DNA from: Curtobacterium sp. BH-2-1-1
Lineage (GTDB): Bacteria; Actinomycetota; Actinomycetes; Actinomycetales; Microbacteriaceae
Direction of reading: 5' to 3'
Assembly (NCBI RefSeq): GCF_001806325.1
Contig: NZ_CP017580.1
Coordinates: forward strand, 2,170,001 to 2,234,000
Length of the DNA: 64,000 nt
Notes under the pieces: model-generated
Databases searched by the model: none
Told to the model about the DNA's origin: nothing
Seen by the model: only the letters and a program-made list of their open reading frames with translations
Made by a program: the position numbers and the translations under genes
In this document: piece after piece, positions 36,103-43,938 of the stretch
Layout of the letters: every line of letters starts with the position of its first letter
Numbering within the stretch: position 1 is the stretch's first letter

Positions 36103-37055
36103 CGGCCCCGGACCTCGACCGCGGACCGTTCTGGTTCGGTGGTGCGGGGATCGGCAACCTGCTGCGCGAGGTGTCCGACGACGAGGCGCGGGCCACGGTC
36201 GACGCCGCGTGGGAGGCCGGGGTCCGCGGGTTCGACACCGCGCCGCACTACGGGCTCGGGCTGTCCGAGCGACGGCTCGGAGCGGCACTCGCCGAGCGGC
36301 CGCGGTCCGACTACCTGGTGTCGACGAAGGTCGGACGCCTGCTCGTGCCCGGGCGGGGCGCGGGGGACGACCTGGACTCCGGCGGGTTCGCGGTGCCGGA
36401 CGACCTGGTCCGGCAGTGGGATCCCTCCCCGTCGGGCGTGCGGCGGTCCCTCGACGAGTCCCTCGGGCGGCTCGGGCTCGACCACGTGGACATCGCCTAC
36501 CTGCACGACCCGGACGTGTACTCACTGCGGGACGGGCTGACGCAGGCGCTGCCGACGCTCGTCGAGCTCCGGGACGAGGGGGTCGTCCGAGCGGTCGGCG
36601 TCGGGTCGAACTCCGTCGAGGCCCTCGAGGCAGCGGTGTCCACCGGCATGTGCGACGTGGTCATGCTCGCCGGGCGGTACACGCTGCTCGAGCAGCCGGC
36701 GGCGGCGCTGGTCGCACGGTGCGCGGACCTCGGGGTCGCCGTGGTCGCGGTCGGCGTCTACAACTCGGGGCTGCTCGGCCGGGACCGGCCGGACGCCTCG
36801 GCGACGTACGACTACGCGGTGGCGCCGGCGTCGCTCGTCGAACGGGCGAACGCGATCGCCGACGTGTGCGAACGGCACGGCGTCACGCTGCCGGAGGCCG
36901 CGCTCGTGTTCCCGCGCCGGGCGGCTGCGGTCCGGGCGATCGCCCTCGGTGCGCAGTCGGCGGAGCAGGTGCGCTCGAACGTCGCTCGGGCGGCCGCGAC
37001 GGTGCCCGAGGCACTCTGGGACGACCTGCGCACCGCGCGCCTGCTCGCCGCCTGA
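36099..37055 (+). CDS. L-fucose dehydrogenase (aldo/keto reductase)
   Basis: A 318-residue AKR with the catalytic tetrad Asp46 (GFDTAPHYG), Tyr51, Lys77 (STKVGR) and His136 (YLHDPDV). It resembles pyridoxal 4-dehydrogenase/L-fucose dehydrogenase-type AKRs and should oxidise L-fucose to L-fucono-1,5-lactone with NAD(P). GTG 36099 overlaps the mutarotase stop. It is the last gene of the plus-strand fucose unit. Substrate assignment rests on locus context. Confidence 0.87.
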   Translation: MTAPDLDRGPFWFGGAGIGNLLREVSDDEARATVDAAWEAGVRGFDTAPHYGLGLSERRLGAALAERPRSDYLVSTKVGRLLVPGRGAGDDLDSGGFAVPDDLVRQWDPSPSGVRRSLDESLGRLGLDHVDIAYLHDPDVYSLRDGLTQALPTLVELRDEGVVRAVGVGSNSVEALEAAVSTGMCDVVMLAGRYTLLEQPAAALVARCADLGVAVVAVGVYNSGLLGRDRPDASATYDYAVAPASLVERANAIADVCERHGVTLPEAALVFPRRAAAVRAIALGAQSAEQVRSNVARAAATVPEALWDDLRTARLLAA

Positions 37056-37104
37056 CGCGGGCGGCGCGGCGCGCGGCAGTCGGGCGCCCCGGCGCGGATA
37101 GCGT

Positions 37105-37168
37105 GCGCACAACGAAAGTCACCCCGAACCACGCGGATGCGCGGTTCGGGGTGACTTCGGTTGTGCGC
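37105..37168. terminator. Large bidirectional hairpin
   Basis: Two 26-base arms, beginning GCGCACAACGAAAGTC on the left, pair at 24 positions around a 12-base loop. It lies between the end of the fucose dehydrogenase gene and the convergent GlsB-family gene. Confidence 0.75.
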
Positions 37169-37192
37169 CGGGTCGTGCCCGGCCACGTCCGA

Positions 37193-37471
37193 CTAGCGGG
37201 TGCGGGCGCTCCGGCCGGCGAACCGCGTGTAGATGAACAGCACGATGACGGCGCCGATGATCGAGCCGATGATGCCGGCGGGCTGGAAGAAGCCGTCCAT
37301 CGGGTCGTGCTGGAAGATCAGGAACCCGAGGAACCCGCCCACGAACGACCCGATGATGCCGAGCAGGATGGTCATGGGGATCGAGATGTGCTGCTTGCCG
37401 GGGATGATGAGCCGCGCGAGGGCGCCGGCGATGAGTCCGATGATGATCAAGCTGATGATGAGACCGATCAC
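37193..37471 (-). CDS. GlsB/YeaQ/YmgE family stress-response membrane protein
   Basis: A 92-residue protein with three hydrophobic segments and the family signature GLIAGALARLIIPGK and LLGIIGSFVGGFLG. These transglycosylase-associated-like proteins are small inner-membrane proteins induced by stress; the biochemical role is unclear. GAGGAAA provides its ribosome site. It is inserted between the two halves of the fucose locus and does not appear to belong to it functionally. Confidence 0.9.
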   Translation of the reverse strand: MIGLIISLIIIGLIAGALARLIIPGKQHISIPMTILLGIIGSFVGGFLGFLIFQHDPMDGFFQPAGIIGSIIGAVIVLFIYTRFAGRSARTR

Positions 37472-37567
37472 GGTTTCCTCCTCGTGGGTGCGGTTGCCGC
37501 GGCATGGTTGCCGGAGTCAGGGCCGACAACCGACCCAACTCGCACCTGCCTGGGAGGACTGCCGGGT

Positions 37568-38245
37568 TCAGTCGAGCGAGCGCCGCAGCCAGCGCTCCAC
37601 ACCCTCCACGTGCGCCACGACGAGCGCCTGCACGAGCTGCGGGTCGCGGCGGCGGATGGCGTCCACGATCGCCGCGTGCTCGTCGAGCGTGCGCTGCACG
37701 GAGCCGTTCTGCGTCAGGCCGCGCCAGACCCGCACCCGGACGGTCTTGCTCGACAGGGCGTCGAGCAGGCCGGACAGGTACTGGTTGCCGCCGATGCCCG
37801 CGATCGTCGAGTGGAACTGCAGGTCGTGGGCGACGAGGTCCTCGACGCCGGTGTCCTCGCCGACGGACTGCATGAGCGCGTGCAGGTCGTCGATCTGCTG
37901 CTCCGAGGCGCGGGCGGTCGCGAGGACGGCGGACGCGGGCTCGAGGATCCGCCGGACCTCGAGCAGGTCCACGAGCGACCGGTCGTGGTGCATGTCGACG
38001 ACGAACGACACCGCCTCGAGCAGGACGGTCGGCTCGAGCGACGTCACGTACGTGCCGTCGCCGCGCCGGACGTCGAGCACGCGGATGAGTTCGAGGGCCT
38101 TCACCGCTTCGCGGAGGCTGTTCCGCGACAGCCCGAGGGACTCGCTGAGCTCCTTCTCGGGCGGGAGGCGCTGCCCGGGTTGGAGCTCGCCGCTCACGAT
38201 CATCTGCTGGATGCGTGCGATCGCATCATCCGTCAGCGACGCCAC
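37568..38245 (-). CDS. GntR/FCD-family repressor of the fucose locus
   Basis: A 225-residue regulator. The N-terminal winged helix (residues 5-70; IVSGELQPGQRLPPEKELSE, then LGLSRNSLREAVKAL) is followed by an FCD all-helical effector domain with metal-binding histidines (AHDLQFHSTIAGI). GTG 38245 has GGAGG upstream. It lies just downstream of the SDR gene on the same strand. It is the only regulator in the locus and therefore the best candidate to bind the ACATC-G-GATGT operators, with a pathway intermediate as inducer. Confidence 0.88.
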   Translation of the reverse strand: MASLTDDAIARIQQMIVSGELQPGQRLPPEKELSESLGLSRNSLREAVKALELIRVLDVRRGDGTYVTSLEPTVLLEAVSFVVDMHHDRSLVDLLEVRRILEPASAVLATARASEQQIDDLHALMQSVGEDTGVEDLVAHDLQFHSTIAGIGGNQYLSGLLDALSSKTVRVRVWRGLTQNGSVQRTLDEHAAIVDAIRRRDPQLVQALVVAHVEGVERWLRRSLD

Positions 38246-38317
38246 GTCACCACCTCCTGCTCGGCCACTCGCCCACGCGAGCCGACACGACGACGATAGT
38301 CGCGCCTCCAAGGCCCA

Positions 38318-39064
38318 TCAGGCGGGCCGGAGCCGGAGCGCCTGCATCCCGCCGTCGACCGCGAGGTCGACACCCGTCGTCGACCGGGCGAGCGGGCTGG
38401 TGAGGTAGGCGACGGCCTCGGCCACCTCCTCGGGGGCGACGAGGCGTCCGTGCGGTTGGCGTGCCTCCAGGGCCGCCCGTTCCGCTGCCGGGTCGTCGGC
38501 GCGCTCGAGCAGCCGCGCGACCCACGGGGTGTCCGCGGTGCCGGGGTTGACGGCGTTGACGCGGATGCCCTCCCGGAGGTGGTCGGCCGCCATGGCGCGG
38601 GTCAGGGCGGCGATCGCGCCCTTCGTCGCCGAGTACAGCGCGCGCTGGGGCAGCCCCGCGGTGGCGGCGATCGAGCAGGTGTTCACGATGCTCGCGGCGT
38701 CGGAGTCGCGGAGGTGCGGCAGGCACGCGCGCGAGAGCCGGACCGCGCCGAGCACGTTCACCTCGTACACGCGGCGCCACTCGTCGTCGGGGTTGTCCTC
38801 GACGGTGCCCTGTGCGCCGATGCCGGCGTTGTTGACCAGGACGTCGAGCCCGCCGAGCTGCTCGACGGCGTCGGCGACCGCTGCCCGGACGGACGTGTCG
38901 TCACCGACGTCGCAGCGGAACGACAGGGCGTCGTCCGCGGGCTGCAGGTCGAGCACCGCGACGGTCGCACCTCGGTCACGGAGTGCGGCGACGATCGCGG
39001 CGCCGATCCCCGAGGCGCCCCCGGTGACGACGGCACGCAGGCCCTCGTGGGTCCCGGCGGTCAT
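38318..39064 (-). CDS. 2-keto-3-deoxy-L-fuconate dehydrogenase (SDR)
   Basis: A 248-residue classical short-chain dehydrogenase: TGGASGIGAAI cofactor site, NNAG, catalytic Ser of NTCSIAA, YSATK active-site Tyr/Lys and NPGTADTPW. In this pathway it oxidises 2-keto-3-deoxy-L-fuconate to the 2,4-diketo acid. It overlaps the FAH-family hydrolase by four bases (ATGA), consistent with consecutive steps. Substrate is assigned by context. Confidence 0.88.
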   Translation of the reverse strand: MTAGTHEGLRAVVTGGASGIGAAIVAALRDRGATVAVLDLQPADDALSFRCDVGDDTSVRAAVADAVEQLGGLDVLVNNAGIGAQGTVEDNPDDEWRRVYEVNVLGAVRLSRACLPHLRDSDAASIVNTCSIAATAGLPQRALYSATKGAIAALTRAMAADHLREGIRVNAVNPGTADTPWVARLLERADDPAAERAALEARQPHGRLVAPEEVAEAVAYLTSPLARSTTGVDLAVDGGMQALRLRPA

Positions 39065-39930
39065 GCTGCGCCCATCGTCTGGCGCTGCGAGCCGAGGCCC
39101 TCGGCGGTGAGTTCGACGACGTCGCCGGCCTGCAGGTACGGCGCACCGCTGCCGAGGGCGACCCCCGCGGGTGTCCCGGTGCTGATCACGTCGCCCGGGT
39201 ACAGGACCATGAACTGCGACAGGTACCGGACGATCTCGGCCGGCCGGAAGATCATGTCCCGGGTGCTCCCGTCCTGCCGGAGCTCGCCGTTCACCCGGAG
39301 CTGCAGCGACAGGGCGTTCGGGTCGAGACCGTCCGCCTCGAGCGCGGACGGCGTGACGAGCCACGGGCCGAGCGGGTTGAACGTCTCGCAGGACTTCCCC
39401 TTGTCCCACTGCCCGCCGCGTTCGAGCTGGAACGCGCGCTCCGAGACGTCGTTGGCGATGGCGTAGCCGGCGATGTGCGTCGCGGCCTCGTCCTCGGACG
39501 CGCAGTAGCGCGCGGTGGTGCCGATCACGATCGCGAGCTCGATCTCCCAGTCGGTCTTCGTGCTGCCGCGGGGGACGAGGACCTCGTCGTCGGGTCCGAT
39601 CACCGTCATCGGGTCCTTCATGAACACGATCGGCTCGGTGGGGATGTCGGCGCCGGTCTCGGCGGCGTGGTCGCGGTAGTTCAGGCCGATGCAGACGACC
39701 TTGCCGGGGCGGGCGACGGGCGACCCGCGCCGGAGACCGGCGGCCCGGTCGATCACGGGAAGGTCGCCGGCGGCGCGGGCGTGCCGCACGAGGGCGTCGG
39801 GGCCGGGGTCGGACGCCAGGAAGCCACCGCTGATGTCACCGGTGAGGCTCCGGAGGTCGAGCACCTCGCCGTCGTCGTCGATCGCGACCGGGATCTCGTC
39901 GCCCGCCGGGCCAAGTCGTGCGAACCGCAT
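39061..39930 (-). CDS. 2,4-diketo-3-deoxy-L-fuconate hydrolase (FAH family)
   Basis: A 289-residue fumarylacetoacetate-hydrolase-fold enzyme. Metal ligands are visible in DWEIELAIVIG (two Glu) and ANDVSERAF (Asp), with GLNYRDHAAE and STGTPAGVALG typical of this subgroup. It should cleave the diketo acid to pyruvate and L-lactate, ending the pathway. GCGAGGA-type ribosome site before ATG 39930. Its promoter region carries the second fucose operator, which overlaps the stop of the lactonase gene. Confidence 0.9.
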   Translation of the reverse strand: MRFARLGPAGDEIPVAIDDDGEVLDLRSLTGDISGGFLASDPGPDALVRHARAAGDLPVIDRAAGLRRGSPVARPGKVVCIGLNYRDHAAETGADIPTEPIVFMKDPMTVIGPDDEVLVPRGSTKTDWEIELAIVIGTTARYCASEDEAATHIAGYAIANDVSERAFQLERGGQWDKGKSCETFNPLGPWLVTPSALEADGLDPNALSLQLRVNGELRQDGSTRDMIFRPAEIVRYLSQFMVLYPGDVISTGTPAGVALGSGAPYLQAGDVVELTAEGLGSQRQTMGAA

Positions 39931-39963
39931 CGTTCCTCGCTCTCCTGCTGCGCCGGTGCAGCG

Positions 39964-39979
39964 GAAACATCCTATGTCT
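39964..39979. promoter_or_regulatory. Fucose operator 2, overlapping the lactonase stop codon
   Basis: GAAACATCCTATGTCT differs at one of 16 positions from the complement of operator 1. It lies 34 bases upstream of the hydrolase ATG and includes the TAG stop of the upstream lactonase gene. Confidence 0.75.
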
Positions 39980-40811
39980 GAGTCGAGGCTCCGGCAAGGT
40001 AGATCCGCTCGGCCGTCCCGCGGAGCACAGCGTCGCGCTCGGCCGGCGACAGGTCGGCGAGGGCGTCGCTCGTCGTGTGCAGGACCTCGGCGTAGTCGGC
40101 AGCGAGCGTCGACACCGGCCAGTCGGAGCCGAACAGCGAGCGCTCCGGGCCGAAGTGCTCGACGACCGCGCGGGCGTACCGGGCGACGGGGCGCTCCCGC
40201 CAGTCGGTACCCGCCTCGGTGAGCAGCCCGGAGACCTTGCACGCCACGTTGGGCCTGACGGCGAAGTCCCGCATCCGGTCCGGCCACGAGGGGTCCCCGG
40301 TGTCGATCGACGGCTTGCCAGCATGGTCGAGGACGAACGACGCCTCGGGCACGGCGTCGACGAGGGCGAGGGCGGCGTCGTGCTCCCGGGCCCGCACGAG
40401 CAGGTCGAACACGAGGCCGGCACGCGCGACGGCACGGACGCCGCGGACGATCTCCGGCCGGGCGAGCCACCCGGGGTCGGGCTCGTCCTGTGCCTGGTGG
40501 CGGATGCCGACGAGCCGCTCGCCGCCCGGACCGGTCGACACCGACGCCACGCGCTCGGCCACGTCGGGCGCGGTCAGGTCCACCCAGCCGACGACGCCCG
40601 CGACCGGCGCGGGCTGCGCGAGGAGCCAGGCGGTCTCGCCCGGGTCGTGCACCGCCTGCACCGCGATCGTCCGCGTGACGGAGGTCCCGGTGGTGGCCGC
40701 ACGCAGGTCGTCCACGTCGAACCGTCGCCGGATCGGGGCGACCGAGTCGTCCATCCAGGGGTAGGGACGGTCTGCCGGGTCCCAGAGGTGGTGGTGAGCG
40801 TCGATGATCAC
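39972..40811 (-). CDS. L-fuconolactonase (amidohydrolase superfamily, COG3618)
   Basis: A 279-residue lactone hydrolase turning L-fuconolactone into L-fuconate. The N-terminal metal/active-site motif is IIDAHHHLWDP; later elements are VGIRHQAQ, FVLDHAGKP and the catalytic Asp in FGSDWPVSTL. Length and motifs fit the COG3618 lactonases found in fucose and galactose pathways. It heads the minus-strand catabolic unit (lactonase, hydrolase, SDR, regulator), with an operator 16 bases before its ATG. Confidence 0.9.
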   Translation of the reverse strand: MIIDAHHHLWDPADRPYPWMDDSVAPIRRRFDVDDLRAATTGTSVTRTIAVQAVHDPGETAWLLAQPAPVAGVVGWVDLTAPDVAERVASVSTGPGGERLVGIRHQAQDEPDPGWLARPEIVRGVRAVARAGLVFDLLVRAREHDAALALVDAVPEASFVLDHAGKPSIDTGDPSWPDRMRDFAVRPNVACKVSGLLTEAGTDWRERPVARYARAVVEHFGPERSLFGSDWPVSTLAADYAEVLHTTSDALADLSPAERDAVLRGTAERIYLAGASTQT

Positions 40812-40826
40812 GCCGCCATCATGCCC

Positions 40827-40842
40827 GATTCATCCGATGTCC
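40827..40842. promoter_or_regulatory. Fucose operator 3, upstream of the lactonase
   Basis: GATTCATCCGATGTCC keeps CATCCGATGTC, identical to operator 1, and ends 31 bases upstream of the lactonase ATG. Confidence 0.65.
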
Positions 40843-40875
40843 GGGCGGGGGAGGCGGCGCGAGCGCGCCCGGGCG

Positions 40876-41139
40876 TCAGACGAGGCCGGCGGCCGCGAGC
40901 TCCGAGCGCAGTTCGGCGTCCGACGGCTCGACGAAGTGCTTCCCGTTCGGCAGCACGACGACGGGGATGTTCTTCCGCCCGCTGATCTCCTCGGCGCGGT
41001 CCGCCGCGGTCAGGTCCGCCTCCACGTCGACGTACTCGTAGTCCACCCCGAGGGTGTCGAGCAGCGCCTTGGAACGGCGGCAGTCGCGGCACCAGTCCGC
41101 ACCGAACATCGTGACCTTGTCGAAGGATGCATCGCTCAT
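40876..41139 (-). CDS. Glutaredoxin/mycoredoxin-like protein
   Basis: An 87-residue thioredoxin-fold protein with the redox motif WCRDC near residue 15, the cis-Pro loop NIPVVVLPNG and the C-terminal EPSDAELRSEL. The size and C-terminal pattern match mycoredoxin-type proteins, which reduce mycothiol-mixed disulfides in Actinobacteria. The start is ATG 41139. It is divergent from the PrsW-like gene. Confidence 0.87.
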   Translation of the reverse strand: MSDASFDKVTMFGADWCRDCRRSKALLDTLGVDYEYVDVEADLTAADRAEEISGRKNIPVVVLPNGKHFVEPSDAELRSELAAAGLV

Positions 41140-41212
41140 GCCCAGAGAGTACGTCCGACGAGCCCCGCGCATTCCCGTGACCCCCGGTGCGGCCGCGGAG
41201 CACCATGGCTCC

Positions 41213-42190
41213 ATGAGCCTGTCCACGGACGTCCGCGCCGCTCACCCGCACCACCGTCACGGCTGGTGGTGGAAGACCCTCCTCGTCGGGTTCCTGCTCT
41301 GGGTGGTCACGATCGTCGTCACGATCACGACGCTGAACACGAACCTCGTCCCGACGATCATCCTGCTCGGTAGCTTCCTCGTGCCCTTCACGGTGGTGCT
41401 GTTCGTCATCGAGCGGGTGACCGGATCGGTGAGCACGATGCAGCTCATCGTCGCGTTCTTCGTCGGCGGGATCCTCGGCGTCCTCGGGGCGTCCCTGCTC
41501 GAGGCGAACCTGCAGCAGGACGCCCTGGTGTACATCGTCGTCGGGTTCGTCGAGGAGTTCGTCAAGGGCGTCCTGCTGCTGTTCGTCGGGTGGCGGGTCC
41601 GCCCGAAGACGGCTCGGCAGGGAGCACTCCTCGGGGCGACGGTCGGAGCCGGGTTCGCCGCGTTCGAGTCGGCGGGGTACGCGTTCAACGCGGCGATCAC
41701 CGCGCGGGGCATCGACCTGGTGTCCCTGCTGCAGACCGAGGTCGTCCGTGCGGTGCTGTCCCCGGTCGGGCACGTGCTGTGGACGTCGATCCTCGGCGCC
41801 GTCCTGTTCGGGGCCGCCCGTGGTCGCGACCGGTTCCGGTGGTCGTGGGCCCCGGTCGTCGCCTACGTGGGGGTCTCCCTGCTGCACGGGCTGTGGGACT
41901 CGAACTCGACGATCTCGACCCTGCTGGCGTTCGTCGTGACGGGGACGCCGTTCTCGGCGGCGCGGAACGGGGTCGTCCCGGCGTCGATCGCCGGCGTCGC
42001 GACGACCCTGTACGTGATCGGGCTCGCGATCGTGTCGGCCGTGGGGGTCGTGGTCCTCGTCAGCGTGCTGCGCCGGCACCGACGGCTCGACCGGAGCGCG
42101 AACGCGCTCGCCGGCTGGCCGGCTGCCTCGTCGTCGTCGCCGGTCGGCGACGGGTGGGACGGCACGCCCCCGCCACACGTCCTGCGCTGA
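41213..42190 (+). CDS. PrsW-family intramembrane metalloprotease
   Basis: A 325-residue integral membrane protein with about eight helices. The conserved acidic motifs of the PrsW/CAAX-protease-like family are visible: VEEFVKG, FAAFESAGYAF and a later HVLWTS/LLHGLWDS histidine pair. PrsW in Bacillus cleaves the anti-sigma factor RsiW; the substrate here is unknown. A polar Ser/Pro-rich tail ends the protein. Confidence 0.85.
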   Translation: MSLSTDVRAAHPHHRHGWWWKTLLVGFLLWVVTIVVTITTLNTNLVPTIILLGSFLVPFTVVLFVIERVTGSVSTMQLIVAFFVGGILGVLGASLLEANLQQDALVYIVVGFVEEFVKGVLLLFVGWRVRPKTARQGALLGATVGAGFAAFESAGYAFNAAITARGIDLVSLLQTEVVRAVLSPVGHVLWTSILGAVLFGAARGRDRFRWSWAPVVAYVGVSLLHGLWDSNSTISTLLAFVVTGTPFSAARNGVVPASIAGVATTLYVIGLAIVSAVGVVVLVSVLRRHRRLDRSANALAGWPAASSSSPVGDGWDGTPPPHVLR

Positions 42191-42237
42191 CGAGCCCCCG
42201 GCCACCCGCCGGACACGGGCGCGCCACCCGCTCGCCC

Positions 42238-42243
42238 TACGAT
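42238..42243 (+). promoter_or_regulatory. -10 TACGAT, leaderless start of the SAHH-like operon
   Basis: TACGAT ends 6 bases before ATG 42250 and no ribosome site intervenes, so the first gene of the operon is probably translated from a leaderless mRNA. Confidence 0.5.
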
Positions 42244-42249
42244 TGGGGC

Positions 42250-43938
42250 ATGCCGCCAGGAGCCGACCCCGAGACCCGCGCCTGGGCCTCGGCGGCCGTC
42301 CGGCGCTTCGCGAGCGCGACGAACCTCCTCGTCGCCGCGCGCCGCTTCCGCATCGTCGGCGGCGACCCCCGCGACACCGCGGCGCTGCGCTCCCTGCTGA
42401 CGGGGCTCGGCGCCCGCGAGGCGCTGCCCCACGAACCCGTCGACCAGCTCTGGTGCGCCGGCTCACCGGAGGACTCCACGCCGGTCATCGAGCGCGAAGC
42501 CGACCGTCCCCGGGGTGCGACCCTCGTCGTGGTCGACGCCGGACGACACCTCCCCGCCGTCGACGAGGACGCCTTCGGCCCGGTCGCGATCGCCCGTCCC
42601 GGGGTCCTCGGGGTGCCGATGACCTCGGACGACGTCTTCCTCGTCTCCACCGGCCGCGACCCCGAGGACGACCCCGCCGCCGAGGCCCGCCTGCGCTGGG
42701 CCCGCCGGTCGATGCCCGTGTCGCGAGCGGTCGCCGCCGAGCTCCGCGACGGGGGACTCCTCCGTGGCACCCGGATCGGCGTCGCGATGTTCCTCGAGCC
42801 GAAGACCGCCGTGCTGAGCCTGCTCCTCCGGGACGCCGGCGCCGAGGTCGTCGTCTACGCCCACGCCGACGAGACCGACGACGCCGTGGCCGACACGCTC
42901 CGGGCAGCCGGGCTGACCGTGTACGCGAGCAGTGCCGCCTCGCTCCCCGAGCAGCGGGCCCTCGCCCTCGCGATGCTCGACACCCGGCCGGACATCCTGC
43001 TCGACGACGGCTCGCACGTGATCCGTCTCGCGCACCAGGAGCGCCCGGACCTGGTGCCCACGATGCTCGGCGCAGCAGAGGAGACGACGAGCGGCCTCCG
43101 CCCGCTCCGCACCATGGCGGCGCGAGGCGAGCTCGGCATCCCCGTCGTCGCGGTGAACGACGCCCGCACCAAGACCTTCTTCGACAACCGGTACGGCACC
43201 GGGCAGTCGACGGTGTTCGCGGTGCTCGACCTGCTCGACCGGCTCCCGTCCGGTACGCACCGCGTGGTCCCGGGAGGCACGGCGGTCGTCGCCGGGTTCG
43301 GCCACGTCGGCGAGGGGGTCGCCCTGGTGCTCACGGCACTCGGTCTGCGGGTGACGGTCGCCGAGACGGACCCGGTCCGCGCCCTGCAGGCGCTCTTCGC
43401 CGGCTACGCCGTCGCACCCCTGGCCGAGGCGGTGCAGGACGCCGACCTCGTGATGAGCGCCACGGGGGTCGCCGACACGGTCGACCTCCGCACGCTGCGG
43501 TCGTGCGCGGACGGCACGGTCGTCGCGGTCGCGGGCGGCGTCGACCACGAGGTGGCGCTCGACGACGCCCGAGCAGCCGGCGCCGAGCGGGTCCCGGTGG
43601 GTCCGAAGGCCGAGCGACTCGTGTTCCCCGGTGCGGACTGCGGCCCGATCGTGCTCGACGGCGGCGGCTGCATCAACATCACCGCTGCCGAGGGCAACCC
43701 GATCGAGATCATGGACCTGTCCTTCGCCGCACAGCTCGGCGCCGTCCGGATGCTCCTCGAACGGGGCGACGAACTCGACCGTGCCGTCGTGCCGATCGAC
43801 CCCGCGGTGGACGAGGCGACCGCCCGCGCGGCGCTCGCCGCCTTCGGAGCGCCAGCCGCGCCTCCTGGACCGCTCGCCGAGCACCCCGCCGACCGTGAGC
43901 CCGACGTCCGGACCCGCCGTTTCGGAGACCCGTCGTGA
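42250..43938 (+). CDS. Aberrant S-adenosylhomocysteine hydrolase homologue
   Basis: A 562-residue protein. Residues 150-540 follow the SAHH fold: EETTSG (277-282), NDARTKTFFDNRYG (303-316), the NAD site GFGHVGEG (349-356) and INITAAEGNPIEIMDLSF. Two things differ from true SAHH. About 140 extra residues precede the fold. The substrate segment usually reading CLHMTVQTAVL is AMFLEPKTAVL (179-189), and the C-terminal HYRY-type lysine motif is absent. It probably acts on a related thioether nucleoside or another ligand. It is coupled by GTGA to a deaminase-like amidohydrolase. Confidence 0.8.
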   Translation: MPPGADPETRAWASAAVRRFASATNLLVAARRFRIVGGDPRDTAALRSLLTGLGAREALPHEPVDQLWCAGSPEDSTPVIEREADRPRGATLVVVDAGRHLPAVDEDAFGPVAIARPGVLGVPMTSDDVFLVSTGRDPEDDPAAEARLRWARRSMPVSRAVAAELRDGGLLRGTRIGVAMFLEPKTAVLSLLLRDAGAEVVVYAHADETDDAVADTLRAAGLTVYASSAASLPEQRALALAMLDTRPDILLDDGSHVIRLAHQERPDLVPTMLGAAEETTSGLRPLRTMAARGELGIPVVAVNDARTKTFFDNRYGTGQSTVFAVLDLLDRLPSGTHRVVPGGTAVVAGFGHVGEGVALVLTALGLRVTVAETDPVRALQALFAGYAVAPLAEAVQDADLVMSATGVADTVDLRTLRSCADGTVVAVAGGVDHEVALDDARAAGAERVPVGPKAERLVFPGADCGPIVLDGGGCINITAAEGNPIEIMDLSFAAQLGAVRMLLERGDELDRAVVPIDPAVDEATARAALAAFGAPAAPPGPLAEHPADREPDVRTRRFGDPS

